Part shown: positions 39,801-50,251 of the stretch, one piece after another
How the letters are laid out: each line of letters opens with the position of its first letter
Numbering within the stretch: position 1 is the stretch's first letter
The notes under the pieces: generated by a model
Databases searched by the model: none
What the model was told of the DNA's origin: nothing
Seen by the model: the letters and a program-made list of their open reading frames with translations, nothing else
Origin: Tetradesmus obliquus
Lineage: Eukaryota; Chlorophyta; Chlorophyceae; Sphaeropleales; Scenedesmaceae
Direction of reading: 5' to 3'
Assembly (NCBI GenBank): GCA_030272155.1
Contig: CP126191.1
Coordinates: 10,314,501-10,378,500, forward strand
DNA length: 64,000 nucleotides
Translations under genes and position numbers: made by a program

Positions 39801-42800
39801 ATGTGCCAGCATTGCAGGTCACGCCAGCAGCGCATGTCCTGGTGCACGTTGATCCACAGCCGTTCTGCATACAGAGTGCACAGCAGCAGCAGGCTTAGGT
39901 TAGCCACAAGATCAAACTCCACGCTCAGTCCCCAACCTTGTTGCATTAGGCCTTCAGATGGTGTAAGGCTTGCAACCGGCGATTTCTTCTGTGATCGCAA
40001 GTGAGCGCAAGTGCAGTGCAGTGGCTCTGTGCAGTTGCCATGCTAAGCGAGCGTGCCTTGCAGATGGGCAGCCCAGCATGACATGTGCTGCTAACATTTT
40101 GAGCTCCAACATGGTGGCCACCAGCCAATGGCACTTCAACATTAGGCTTGCAAACACGCTGCTTTAGTTTTGGCTTTGCTTTCCAACATCTGCAGTGCGC
40201 TCCGTGCTATTCCATCTGGTAGCCAACTGAAGTGAACTGCAATATGATGACACGCTAGATGCTGTTGAACCTAGCTCATGACCGCGTCACGAGCAGTAGG
40301 TGGTTGTACTGTTCATTTGCTGCCAACTGCTGGACCTTGCCTTAGAAGCTGCTGCCCGAACCTTCTGGCTACTCATTTGCGACAACATGCTATCTGTTGG
40401 TGTGGTTTGCACTTAGAGAAAGCTGTCGGTGAGGTGGGGTGCCGCTGCGCACAGCAGTAAGAACGTCTCTGGATATAACATGAGAGATATGGTGTTCAAG
40501 GGTGTGCATTGTGTTCTACGGTGCTCACTCTCCTTTTCTGGTCTCAGACCTTGTGTTCAACCTGTTGTGGCTCATACCATCTAAGATGGTGCCCGGACCC
40601 ACATGACGCTACCCTCTCTCAAATATGTGGTGGCATTAACAACCTCATGCAACAGCAATGCTGGCGTGTCATAGATGTCTTGGACTGATGAGAGTGCCTT
40701 CCATGCCCATCAAGTTGCAATGATGAGCTCAACTGCATAAATTCGCAGCTATCTGATGTGGAGGCTTAATTAGGATACGGCTCACCGATATGTCTCCACA
40801 AGCAGCTCCAGCGGCAAGGGCTGAGGTACCTGCAAATTGAAAGAGAGGGCAGCACACCATGGAGTCATGTTGCAGACCATCATGTCACAACTTGGAAACA
40901 GCAGCATTGGCACTTGCAACCATAAAATATGCCAGGTGCCTCTGAAGCTGTATGTGTGCATGCTGCACCATGCATGCACATTGTGGTTTGGCTGCCACCC
41001 AAGAAACTATCCAGCAGGGAAGCCAGCCCAAAACTCAGCTACCCAAAGCTCTGAATGCAGAAAATACAAGGCGTAATACACATGCACAGCACTTCTGCGC
41101 ATGTGCTGTCAGCGATTGATGCCTGTGCACCGCCGTGAACGCTGAGTGGCAGCTCAGCCTGAGTTAGCACTTACTCTGGCATGTTGGGGAGCAGACGGCG
41201 CAGACGTTGTTCTGGCAGGTCAGCTGCTGGGTGGCAGATGAACAGGTCGTCGTGCATGTGCCGCTGCAACCTGCACACGGAGCAGCAGCCAAGTGATTGT
41301 CATGTAGCGCTTTGTCCTGAATGCCATGTTGGTGTTGAGCTCATCGATCATGAGCTGCCAGTCATTGCAGAGTAGACCTCGTCCACTGTAAGCGCATTCA
41401 CAGCATAGACTGCCTTTGAAGAGAAAACACATGTTTTTTTGAGTGAGCTATTGCATGCAAGGCTTGCACTGCAGATGGCTTGACACTCTGTGGATTTGTT
41501 ACTTGCTGTGCTGATTCCTGCTTCTCTTTGAGGACTGTGGCAGCAGCACAGCAGGCCCCTGCTTGCAGCTCACCGTTGCTTCTAGGTGCGCATGATGCAC
41601 CAACCACTGCAGTGGTAGTATCTGTGCATGTTGGCTGTGAGCGCGACAAATGGCAGCATTGAACACCACAGCCGCACAAGTGCCAGAGTCAGTTTCCAGG
41701 TGGTGGTGTTGGGTGTAGAGAGCATGAACCCATGCAGGCACACACACAGCTGTGCTGGTAGCGTGGACAGAACCACATGTAGCTTGCACAGTAGCTGAGT
41801 TTCGTGGGCTGCAAATGCACACCGTTCTCAAGAAAGATCATGATGCGTGCTGGATTTGGTGTTGGAGCAGCAGCGTCTGTGCGTGGTGCAACACGGCTGT
41901 CAAAAGCTTGAGCTATTCCCATGCATGTGGAGTGGCTGGGCCATGCAGCGCACACAGCAGCACAATGCAGCAGGCCTAAACCAAGCCCTCACTGCTCTGT
42001 AGAGCCTGGCTAGGCCACACTCACCACACAAGGCGCAGGGCTGGGTGGATCGCTGGGTGGTGGTTGCGGTGGAGGGCTGCAGCATGCGCACACACCACGC
42101 GTTCAGTCAGTGGCCTGCTGCTGTGCAATTGGGCAGCAAACTCTACATATCTACACTGGAAGACGCTTCTGTAGAACGCTGTGCGGTGTGCTGCGAGAGC
42201 GGCAACATTAGATTCCCATTCTAATGATACGCATGCAGTGCTGACAACGAGCTTCAATGCTTTGTCACTGGCATTACTTGGGGTCGGTTGGTGGGGGAGT
42301 GACGGGTGGGGGCGAAGGGGTCGTGGGTGGGGGGGAGGGGGTGGTGGGTGGGGGAGAGGGGTTGGCAGGTGGAGGGGACGGACTGGCAACCGTAGGTGGA
42401 GGGCTTGGCGAGCTCGTAGGCGGTGGGCTCGGCGAATTGGCGGGCGGGGGGCTTGGTGAACTGGTGGGTGGTGGGCTTGGCGAGCTAGCCTGCATGCGTA
42501 TGCAGCAGCATAATATATGCATTTGTACAAGTATGTTTGCTAGCAATGGCAGTTGAGCGGTGCTGCATGCTTTGCTGGAGCAGGTGAAGCAGGCAACCAC
42601 CCGTCCTTTTGTACAGAACATATGTTCTGCAGCAGCAGCCGCAAAGCACAGATACCGCCTCACCGCAGTGCAGCAGATGGCGCGTGCAGCAGCGCTATCC
42701 TTCACCATTCCGTTGATTGCGCCGCTCGGGTTGGGGGCAGTGCCGCTTGCACAGGCAGGCGTCCAGTCGCTGGCGCATGTTGCTGAAGCACCGTAGATGG

Positions 42801-45800
42801 CGCTGCAGCAGGTTGTCTTTGCTGCATCTGGAGTCTGACCTGCAATGCTGATGCTTGACGCACCATCCTTTTCCTTAAAGCCTGAACCGCACACAATTTT
42901 CTGGCCGGCACCGTTGCTGTTTGTGCATGTCGCGCCTGCAGGGTACGACGCGCTACAGCTGCCAGTGGTTGTGATGGCCCAGTTTGCGGTGTTTGTAGTG
43001 CCAACTCGGTTGCATGTGGCGCTGGTGGCTGTCCCCTCTCCAATGCACTTTGCTGTGCAGGTCGAGCCGATTGTGATTGCGCAGTTGGTTAGCCAGTTGG
43101 CGTTGGCAACGTTGGTCTGCGGAACACCAATGCAGCGGACTGCAAGGCGGGCAGCACAGTGGGATGGGTTGTGATGTAAGGGGCTTGGCAGGATGCTTAG
43201 TGCCTGCAACAGTAATGCACGGTTTGCGCTTGCGACCTCAAACTGCTGTTGTCGACTCACGCCACAGGTTGACAAGGCCCCCACTCTGTTGCAGTGCTAC
43301 AATGGTACAACAAGACACAGCGGCACTGTGCCATTAGGACAATCAACTCATGAATGATGCTTGAAACCAGTGCAACTTGGAGGTGAGCCTGCGATTGACT
43401 GGGGTGTTGCCACATTGCTGACACAGCAAAGGTGGCAGCCAAGGAGAGCCAATGACCACCGCAGAGAGCATGCGTGCATGTACTGATCCCCACAACCCTG
43501 GGGGCTGCAAACATGTGCTACAAACACGGACCAAGTGCCAGCCGACGGCACCCAAGTGGTTGTTGAGCAACATAATCCGTAACTTACTTGGTGCGCAGGT
43601 GCCTGATGGCTCCGACCATGCGCCCTTCAGGTTGTCACACACAGAGGAAACAGTACCAGAGGTAGCGCCTGTGCAGGTGGCAGTGCAGCTTGTCTGGTTG
43701 TTGCAGCCGCCAGCCGGCCATGATGCCCCCTCTGGTGTCGTGCCTGGAACGCCTGTGCATCCCTTTGTAGCTGCAGGTGGCAGCAGTTGCACAGCAGGGC
43801 GGAAGTTGCTTGGTGGCAGCACTGGCGGGTGGCGGCAGGTGAACAGCTCTTGCAGAAAGAGCATAGGCATCCGACAACACAGCACCATGACGGTCAAATG
43901 CAAGCATTCTTGTCTACAGCATGACATGGATGCAACACACAAAGGCCATAGGAATTGTCTTCTGGAAGCAGTCTTACGCAACCACTGTGCGGAACCCATT
44001 GCTAAACTTCAGTCAAGAGAACCAGCCAGCAGCAGAATATCACTCCAAAACTTTGCACTTACGCTGTTGTGTTGCAGGACAGGAAGCGCCAGCTGCAAGC
44101 GTCCAGGTGCCTTCCTTGGTGCAAGTGGCAGACACGGTGCCTCCGGTTGAGCAGGAGGCAACACAGACATAGCCTGGGTCTGCTGCTGGGCATTGCCACG
44201 TGGCACTGGTGACAGAAGGTGGCTGGCCGGGGCAGTTCTTGGCCTCAGAGCCGCCTGCAGGGACAACAAACACACACCAGCAGGGCGTGGTTTACAAACA
44301 GCTCCTCAACAACGTAACGGCTACATGTTAGCGGCTGCGTCTGCAAGTGCAAGGAACTTGTGTCGCACGGGCTTTGCCCGTTAAGCAGCCAGGACGCGAT
44401 ATGTACAGTAACGAATCTGCAAAAGGGTTGCTGCTACAGAGAACATGTGGCTCTGGCTCTACAGCAGCTGCCAAACCAGCTGGAGCAAGGGACTTCCTGC
44501 AAGCAATACATAACATCACATTACATTACATTACATTACATTACAAGCATGATGCAATGGTGGACAGCACCGCACTGAACCTCAGCGCTGCTGTTCCCTG
44601 CAATACTATGGCCTGGCAGAGAGCTATTTGACACCAAGCTATCCTTCTTCAAATTGAGAGAGGCTAGTTGCATGTGGTTACTTGACACCAACCTGTGATG
44701 GCACTCGTGTTGGTCACGGTGACGTCAAACACCGCGGAGAGGCCCTGCTGCGCGATGGCCTCCTGCACCTTCTGCACCAGCTGCTGCGCATCCCCACTGG
44801 ACAGGTCCTTGTTCATGATTGCTAGCACCGTGTCAAGGCTGGCACCAGCAGGCAAGGACTCGCTGGGGTTGCCTGTCACGGCCTGGTACACAGCACGGGT
44901 GGCTGCTTGGATCTGTTCGGTTGACTGGACAAGGGGCGAGACTGTGATGGACAGCGTGACGACGTTGGTTGCTAGCAGGTGGCGCCTTACGAAGGCGATG
45001 GTGTGTGCGAGCAGGTGACGCCTTGCTCTGCTGGACGGCTGCGTGTGGGTTGCAGGGGACAGCAGGCAGCAGCAGAGCCGTAAGACAGAGGCGACAGTAG
45101 CAGCAAACATTGAGAGAGGATAGTTACATGTGGGTCCTGGCACCATCTTGGATGGTATGAGCCACAACAGGTTGATCACATTGGTGGGTGGTTGACAGGG
45201 GCACCAGCAGCGGCAGCATGGCACCCACCATGCCCTGCGTGGCAGCAGAGAGGGATGAGCGTATCTCTGGTGCACACAGGGCACTACGTGCGAGCTCGCT
45301 GTATTGAACTTTCTTGCTATGCCAAAACAACGCTGGACAAAGCTCACAAATCAGGCTGAGCATGCAGATGGCCTGCAGCTGAACACAGAACAGCCTGAAT
45401 GAAGCAACGTTGTGCCGCTTGCAGCACACCGCACGTGCCTGAGCTCGGCATGAGTGCAAGCTTTTCTATTCCACTAGATTACACTCACTTTGCAGTCGGC
45501 CACCCCCACATACACCAGCGCGGCCTTGGCAGGGTCCATGCCGTTTGTGACCTGCGCCTTCAGCCCATCGGCCAGCGCCTGCACAGTGTTTTTGTTGCAT
45601 GACGAGGAGCCCACAGGCACGTTGACCACAGGGGCCTTGATGATAGGAGGGGTGGGAGGAGGGCTTGGGCTGGGAGAGGGGTTGGGTTTGGGGCTGGGAG
45701 AGGCGTTGGGTTTGGGGCTGGGTGACGGGCTGGGCTTGGGCTTGGGCACACATGGAGCAGCGTACTCCACCCACATGGTGCCACCAGGGAAGAACATGTT

Positions 45801-47110
45801 GGTGCGGGTGCCGTCTGCAAGTGTACGGCAGAGCCCAGCCACACAGCAGCGGAGGCAGTTGGGCGTTTGCGTGACCGTCAATAAGAAGGTGGTCGACACT
45901 TTCACTTGCATGCACCAGGGTCTTACAGTGCAGCACCAGCATGCAGCCCAAAATGCGCAGGACACCACGCAGCAGTTGTGCATTGTGCATCAGCAGCACT
46001 CACTGTTCTGCGACACCTTCAACTTGTGCTTGGCAAACAGGGCAGCAACGTTCTTGTACAGGCCCGTGTTGTAGCCGCCTGTGCAGAGCTTGGCGGCACC
46101 TGGGGAGCCAACAGCAGTCCACATGTCGTCCCTGACTTTGTTGTCAGTGGTGCTGTTGAAGCGCACACCCACTCTGAAGGAGGCGTAATTGATTTTCTTG
46201 TACTGTGGTGGGTGTTGCAAGCGATGCGTGCGGCAGCAGCAGGTGGCGCAGCAGTGGTTAGGCATGACACGTTTTGCTCCAGAGTGTATGAGTGAGTAAG
46301 TTAGGGGCTATCCAGGTCACTCTGCAGCTGCTGCGCATGTGAAAGGCTGCAGACAGTGTGTGTGGCTAGGGTCAGCGCCCATGGGCTCCATACCCGCTGC
46401 ATGCCCGCTCGCACCGTAGGGTGGTCCCAATGAGGCAGTCAAGCGCGTGACACAGCAGGCAGTGTGATGAAGATGCTGCTCACGCCACCCGATCAGCTGC
46501 AGCTAGCTGGCAAGCAGGTGGGGGTCAGTGACCAAGCGTGATGCTCTTCTGTACAGAAGCTGCAGCCTGTTGAAGCTTTCGTGCCTCAGGTAGCTCAGGC
46601 TGGCTTAGCCTGACCAGGCCAGGCCTTCCCTGGCAGCTAGATGCGCACTGCAGCGCTATCCGGTGAAAACAGAGCAGCGCTGTGATAACAAACACTAGCA
46701 GCAGCAGCAGCAGCAGCGGCAGCAAGCTGTGCACAGCACGAGCATCAACCCCAAGGGTGTGGCAGTAGCGCATGGGCCAGTCTCACCGTGATGTCCCTGC
46801 AGGGCTGGCGCACAGCCACAACAGTTTTGGCCGCTGCAGGCCAGCCCGCAGACGTCAGGGCATCCTTGAAGTCGTTTGTGACGGCTTTTGCCAGGGTGTT
46901 GTTGAAGTCCTTGTCCCTGGCAGTGGCATACACGCTGGTGCAGGTCACTCCCTGCAGCGCCCAGCTGGCCTGAACAAACTGCTGCCTGTTCAGGGCAATG
47001 GGGGCCAGGAGGTTCCGGGTGAAAGGTGGAATGGTGTCGCGCGTGCCAGCAGCCAGCTGGACTGCCATTAGGCAGGCCAGCAGTGACGGCAGCAGCAGGG
47101 GTCGCATCAT
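12031..47110 (-). CDS. Giant secreted cysteine-rich repeat glycoprotein, about 87 exons
   Basis: Exons from 5' to 3' are 47110-46787, 46202-46004, 45814-45489, 45038-44693, 44254-44063, 43770-43588, 43139-42664, 42489-42278, 42076-42025, 41634-41574, 41270-41175, 40829-40786, 39864-39747, 39152-39043 and 38197-38152, then 70 array exons (37943 down to 13068), 12859-12756 and 12180-12058. Phases match at every junction and the total is divisible by three, giving about 4,550 residues. Residues 1-22 look like a signal peptide. Then come an unrecognised N-terminal region, a KPSPSP rod, sushi-like modules, an SPSPPP rod, mixed cysteine modules, and 70 repeats with eight cysteines and one N-glycosylation sequon each. 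Transcription runs toward the left gene. The end is either a stop at 12033-12031 by reading through the last donor, or a further tiny exon near 11810. The first three exons could be a separate gene. The donor at 44692 (GTTGGT) is weak. I infer a wall or matrix glycoprotein; the function is unknown. Confidence 0.65.
20833..24155 (-). repeat. Higher-order block A inside the array (4,303-bp offset)
   Basis: Nine successive units here correspond one to one with 25136-28458 at an offset of exactly 4,303 bp. The order of unit variants is the same: 344-bp unit, four ordinary units, two units with AGGACAACAG-type introns and a 147-bp exon. The left boundary is set where the partner lacks TTT in the intron (gattttt versus gattt). 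Confidence 0.8.
25136..28458 (-). repeat. Higher-order block B inside the array (copy of block A)
   Basis: Partner of 20833-24155. Translations of the overlapping frames agree along the block. The copies part near 28459, where this copy carries a GCCCGCTCAC variant absent from block A. Confidence 0.8.
26700..30342 (-). repeat. Tandem duplication of five units (1,797-bp offset)
   Basis: Units with edges 27032, 27393, 27752, 28107 and 28468 reappear at 28829, 29190, 29549, 29904 and 30265. The GCCCGCTCAC variant occurs only in the 28468 and 30265 units, so this duplication is younger than the 4,303-bp one. Beyond it, units 24526-25244 match 30626-31344 at 6,100 bp, the sum of the two offsets. 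Confidence 0.78.
33600..35731 (-). repeat. Tandem duplication of three units (1,066-bp offset)
   Basis: Units 33861, 34205 and 34566 match 34927, 35271 and 35632. The pattern 361+344+361 is copied, including a rare intron change that replaces gccgctgaac with gccgatgaac in the first unit of each copy. Outer boundaries are approximate. Confidence 0.78.
38959..39036. repeat. 26-bp minisatellite, three copies, at a splice donor
   Basis: Three head-to-tail copies of a 26-bp unit containing the palindrome TGGCGCCA, the first with one substitution. It abuts the donor of the 39152-39043 exon. Confidence 0.92.
40556..40621 (+). repeat. Dispersed 65-bp repeat, copy 1
   Basis: A stretch including TGTGGCTCATACCATCTAAG and ACCCTCTCTCAA lies in an intron of the giant gene. 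Its reverse complement occurs at 45109-45173. Confidence 0.7.
42025..43139 (-). other. Exons 7-9: large cysteine-rich domain and SPSPPP rod
   Basis: Exon 7 (43139-42664, 476 bp, phase 1-0) encodes about 158 residues with two ANW-x-C/ANWAI elements and two CC pairs (TTCCSA, AICCTA). These two halves look like an internal duplication. Exon 8 (42489-42278, 212 bp) is almost pure SPSPPPT/SPSPPPAN repeats, an extensin-like rod likely to be hydroxylated and glycosylated. Exon 9 (42076-42025, 52 bp) continues the proline run and ends PSPAPCV. The donor after the rod is GTAATG in phase 2, and exon 9 restores phase 0. The rod probably separates the N-terminal modules from the repeat tail. Confidence 0.7.
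43588..45038 (-). other. Exons 4-6: alpha-helical segment and two sushi-like cysteine modules
   Basis: Exon 4 (45038-44693) begins after a pyrimidine-rich tract and ACGCAG. It encodes arginine-rich RRHLLA motifs and then a hydrophobic/polar region (VVTLSITVSPLVQ, a predicted helix around DAQQLVQKVQEAIAQQ). Exon 5 (44254-44063, phase 1-1) has the order C-P-x-P, W-x-C, Y-x-C-x2-SC, GG-x3-A-x-C, G-x-W, GASC, which resembles a sushi/CCP module. Exon 6 (43770-43588, phase 1-1) repeats the scheme with GC-x5-T, CNNQTSC, C-x-G and GAWSEPSGTC. The two phase 1-1 exons look like duplicated modules. Sushi modules usually bind proteins or carbohydrate; that role here is inference. An ATG at 45110 upstream of exon 4 offers an alternative gene start. 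Confidence 0.6.
44518..44545. repeat. ACATT microsatellite
   Basis: About five and a half pentamer units in an intron of the giant gene, the same repeat as at 1097-1119. Confidence 0.9.
45109..45173 (-). repeat. Dispersed 65-bp repeat, copy 2 (inverted)
   Basis: Inverted partner of 40556-40621, by eye about 85% identical. One end (TTGAGAGAGG-x-TAGTT-x-CATGTG) recurs at 44655-44678, so at least three partial copies lie in this gene. It may be a small mobile element relic; no terminal inverted repeats were seen. Confidence 0.6.
45489..47110 (-). other. Exons 1-3: signal peptide, novel N-terminal domain, KPSPSP rod
   Basis: The chosen start is the first of two adjacent ATGs (47110). It is followed by a hydrophobic leucine/alanine stretch ending VQLAAG, a clear signal peptide. 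Exon 1 (324 bp) has the paired cysteines VTC and QPC. Exon 2 (199 bp) includes YKKINYASFRVGVRF and an N-S-T sequon. Exon 3 (326 bp) reads FFPGGTMWVEYAAPC and then a serine/proline/lysine rod (KPSPSPSPKP type) typical of algal hydroxyproline-rich glycoproteins. It closes with a globular part around SSSCNKNTVQALADGLKAQ ending VADCK. Splice phases are 0-0, 0-1 and 1-0. The pattern rod plus flanking globular cysteine domains resembles pherophorin-type matrix proteins, but I cannot match the globular parts to the pherophorin domain. The following donor is a good GTGAGT. Confidence 0.75.
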
Positions 47111-50100
47111 GGCGCCGCTTGGTGTTGGCTGCCTTGCAGGTGGGTTGCAGTCCTTTCCTTTACGGAGAGGCAGCAGGCGCACAGTATGCATCATTTGTGG
47201 CAAGTGTTTGGTGCAGCATCCATGAGGTTGGGTGGGCCACATGGCTTAGTGCAGTGTTAGATCATCCGACAGTAGAGACTGATAAATACTGCAGGCTCTG
47301 CCAGACTGCTTGGAGCCCTAGGCAAGCAAGCCACTGTTCCTGCAAGTACGTTTTGCTCTGCATCAATTGGCAAATGAGCCTGCTTAGCATGTGCTGGATA
47401 ATGTGGCAAGCACACACTGTGTCAGGTGCTGGCAGTGACTGCTAGCAGCGGCAGCGCTGCCCGTGGGGCATGGCAGCTGCAAATCATACGGATACAGAGC
47501 AACCCGAGCACGCTTGAACACCCTAAATCACACATAGTGCACTCCCGGTGATGATTTTATGCTGCTCCGCGTATTGTAAACTAACCGGCAGGCAACACAC
47601 TCCGTGACGGTGACGCCAGCGCGCACCCAGTCTGAAGCCATTACGCTGGGTGTTCAGTGACTGATCACACCACTAGGAACCAACACATTCTGGTCCGTTT
47701 TGACATTCATACTTACATTCATACTTGTATATCAGCCAGCTGCAGCCTGCTGGTCGTCAGGTAACGCTGTGCCGAGACCGGTAACGCACTTGCTGGTGCC
47801 TGAGCCCACCTGCTGCTGCTGGCAAATCTGTATGATCACTATGAATCGAACCAGGCGACCGGCTGTATATGCGCTCACCAGTGAAAGTGTCAGGCTCCAA
47901 GCTCAGTTGGTTCCGTGCGGAACTGTGCATTTTTGGGCTGCAAGGGTATTTAAATAGCGCAAATTTAGCGTGTTTCTTGTTTCAGTATCATTTGCAGCTC
48001 ATCAGTAGAGCCATCTTGCTATAAACCGGAAGCCCACCTGTTCGCACAGCTTACACAATCTGCGTGTTAACCATGTATAATAGAATAGCGCTTGCCAGTA
48101 AACGTGGCATTTGCCTGTTTTTGCACGTGAAGCTGTATATGCGGTGGTCACTTGCCCGGGTGAGTTGTCAGGCGACTGTACTGTGACACTTTGTCACACA
48201 AACAAGAGAGGTTACTGCCCCTGATCATGAAATTCGTAGTTAAAAAGCACGATGATCATATGTCGGGCGCCGCGAGGCGAAAAAGGAGTGCTAATCTTCA
48301 GGCGAAGATAGCCATGCAGTGCGATTACCAGGCATTTCTGACGATTTAGCTTTTCAGCGCTGTGATAATAAGACAGATTGGTGATTGCTAAAACGTTTGA
48401 CCTTTATAAAGGGCGTTACGGGTATCAAATCGGATATATATAAAGGGCAGTCTTACCAGAGCAGGGCTGGTTGGCACTGGCATGCAGGTGCCAGTTCGTC
48501 AGCACTTCTTGGCAATAATGTTAAACTAAGAGGGGGCGTTTCTTGCAGATCGTGCCAGGTCTGAGAGCGATGCGCGCCTTCTTCGCAGTCTCGTTCATAG
48601 TGCATATGGTAATGACTGCTTCGCGACTGCCTCCATCCATAGGCCTACAAAAATGTGTCTATTACTGCAGCAGTTGAATTTTCAAGACATTGACCCCATC
48701 GCTGCGACACATCGTTTATATAGGCCTGGGTGACAGCAGCTGCACGTGCTCGGCGTGCACACCCCGTCATGTCGACCTACCCGTCTTGTCGATCTCCTAC
48801 GGAATTCAGACAGTTAGATGGCGCTGGATGCGCATGGCAAGCTCATTCGGTCTGCCGGCCATGTACCTCAAGCGTCCGCAGCTGCAATCTCATCAATTGG
48901 CAGCCTGCACTGAGTGCAGGCAGGCCTCAGGCCTCAGGGCTGCAGTGCAGGCCAATCATGCCATGATAGCAGGCCACTGGCAATTTGACATTACTGTGCG
49001 GCCGGCGCAAAACAAACCATGCCAATAAGATAATCCATATAATTGGAGTTGTTTGAGTAGGGTCAGGACTCATTGGGGCTCGAACAGTTACTGTGTTATT
49101 GTGTAAAACACAGGCTGCGACGCGGTTACTGCTGCTGATTTTTCTAATCAAGCACTTCTTGATTCCTGACAGGCTGCTCAAAGCACAGGGAACCCTCTGC
49201 TCAGGCGCTTCCCTCTTGTGTGCAGTTCATTGATCTGCGCAGACGTCACGGTCTTGACGCAATATTATATTTCAGGCATGAAGCCTGCATCAGGCACGAC
49301 CCCAGCAAGCCGCTCTTCAGCCCATGAGGGTGACAGTAGTTGCACCCAGTGCTTTCCTTGGCTGGTTTGAACGATCAAATTCAATTGGCTTGGACTGCTT
49401 GAGACTAGTCACCGCAGTTATAAACAGCTGTTGACTGGCCACAACCTGCAGCCTCATTTAGTCGTGGCAGGGCATGATGACCACGAGAGCGGTGCTCCGC
49501 CGCATAGTTACAGTCAAAGCACAAGAGCATTAAAGGAGTTACAACGTGCGTGCAGGTCAGACATTACAAGCATGTGCAGCCCATGGCGGCAGAGTACCTT
49601 CAACAGCCAAGACAGCAACACATGTTGGGTTACAAAGCATGTTGTTTTGGTTAGAAAGCAACATAGCCCGCTCAGCGCTGGATACATCAGGTCCAGCCAA
49701 ACATACTACGGCTTCCCTCAGCTGACATACCAGCAATCGTGCCATACTCGCCTTGGCAACTGCTGTACTTCAACAAAGTTGTCGACCGTCCAGCGACTGC
49801 TGTGAGCATCCTGCCTGTGTCACATCAGGGCAGCACAGCTGCTAGAACCAAACAGTGCAGACCACAATTCACAGCCGTAGACCGCTTACACACACACCAA
49901 TGCAGTCTCTGTGTGACTAGGCCAACGCCAGCTGTACGGCGGACTGCAAACCACTAAGGCACACAACCACTCTCCCTTTACAATCACTCTCATGATGCCA
50001 GCAAAACAATGACGCAGGTGCACCACATGCACATCCAGGCTATCCAGATCCGCAGCAACTGCCTGACGGCCGCATTCATTATCGGAATTACCAAGAGCTG

Positions 50101-50251
50101 ACACCTGCCAAACACGTCAACCACTCAATCACACATGTCAAGGCGACACTGCGCCTGCCGGCTACACAGGCCTCTACCACACGGCGCAACAAGGCGCTAC
50201 ACAACAGCCACAATAACCTGCACTGCGCAGAAGCAGTCCACGCGCAAGCCC
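47111..50251. other. Intergenic region upstream of the giant gene
   Basis: About 3.1 kb with lower GC and no supported gene. An AT palindrome TATTTAAATA at 47947-47956 and a TATA-like CCTATATAAACG on the minus strand (48711-48722) could belong to the giant gene's promoter. A plus-strand TATATATAAAG at 48435-48445 has no gene downstream. A 112-codon plus-strand frame at 48690-49028 shows no features of a protein. The last 270 bases are the remodeller's likely 3' UTR. Confidence 0.5.
49978..49982 (-). terminator. Candidate TGTAA polyadenylation signal of the remodeller gene
   Basis: TGTAA on the minus strand, about 270 bases after the stop codon at 50252-50254, a normal 3' UTR length for green algae. 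A second TGTAAG lies about 95 bases further on. Confidence 0.4.

Larger units (their letters stand above)
38152..41634 (-). other. Exons 10-15: unexpanded cysteine modules 5' of the array
   Basis: Six small exons (41634-41574, 41270-41175, 40829-40786, 39864-39747, 39152-39043, 38197-38152) rebuild the type I / type II modules seen in the left gene. In two places an intron interrupts a type I module just before an NGC-x-G/NGCSG motif, where the left gene has one uninterrupted 184-bp exon. The 39864-39747 exon carries the CCSPTC motif. The 39152-39043 exon is a type II module (NGCGGNC). The last exon (46 bp, phase 0-1) is a short type I end with TSNNTV and GASC, matching the end of every array repeat. 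Introns of about 0.3-0.9 kb between them hold only short repeats. Confidence 0.7.

Noticed and set aside
45124-45380. Extra exon between 45489 and 45038 ending in a stop
   Set aside because: It follows a good acceptor in phase 0, but its composition is unlike the neighbouring exons, it has no recognisable module, and it would truncate the gene. Kept only as part of the two-gene alternative.
46699-46716. CAG repeat as a coding polyQ tract
   Set aside because: It lies in intron 1 of the giant gene between 46786 and 46203.
48690-49028. 112-codon plus-strand frame in the intergenic region
   Set aside because: No domain, no codon bias and no spliced continuation. A TATA-like motif upstream is not enough.
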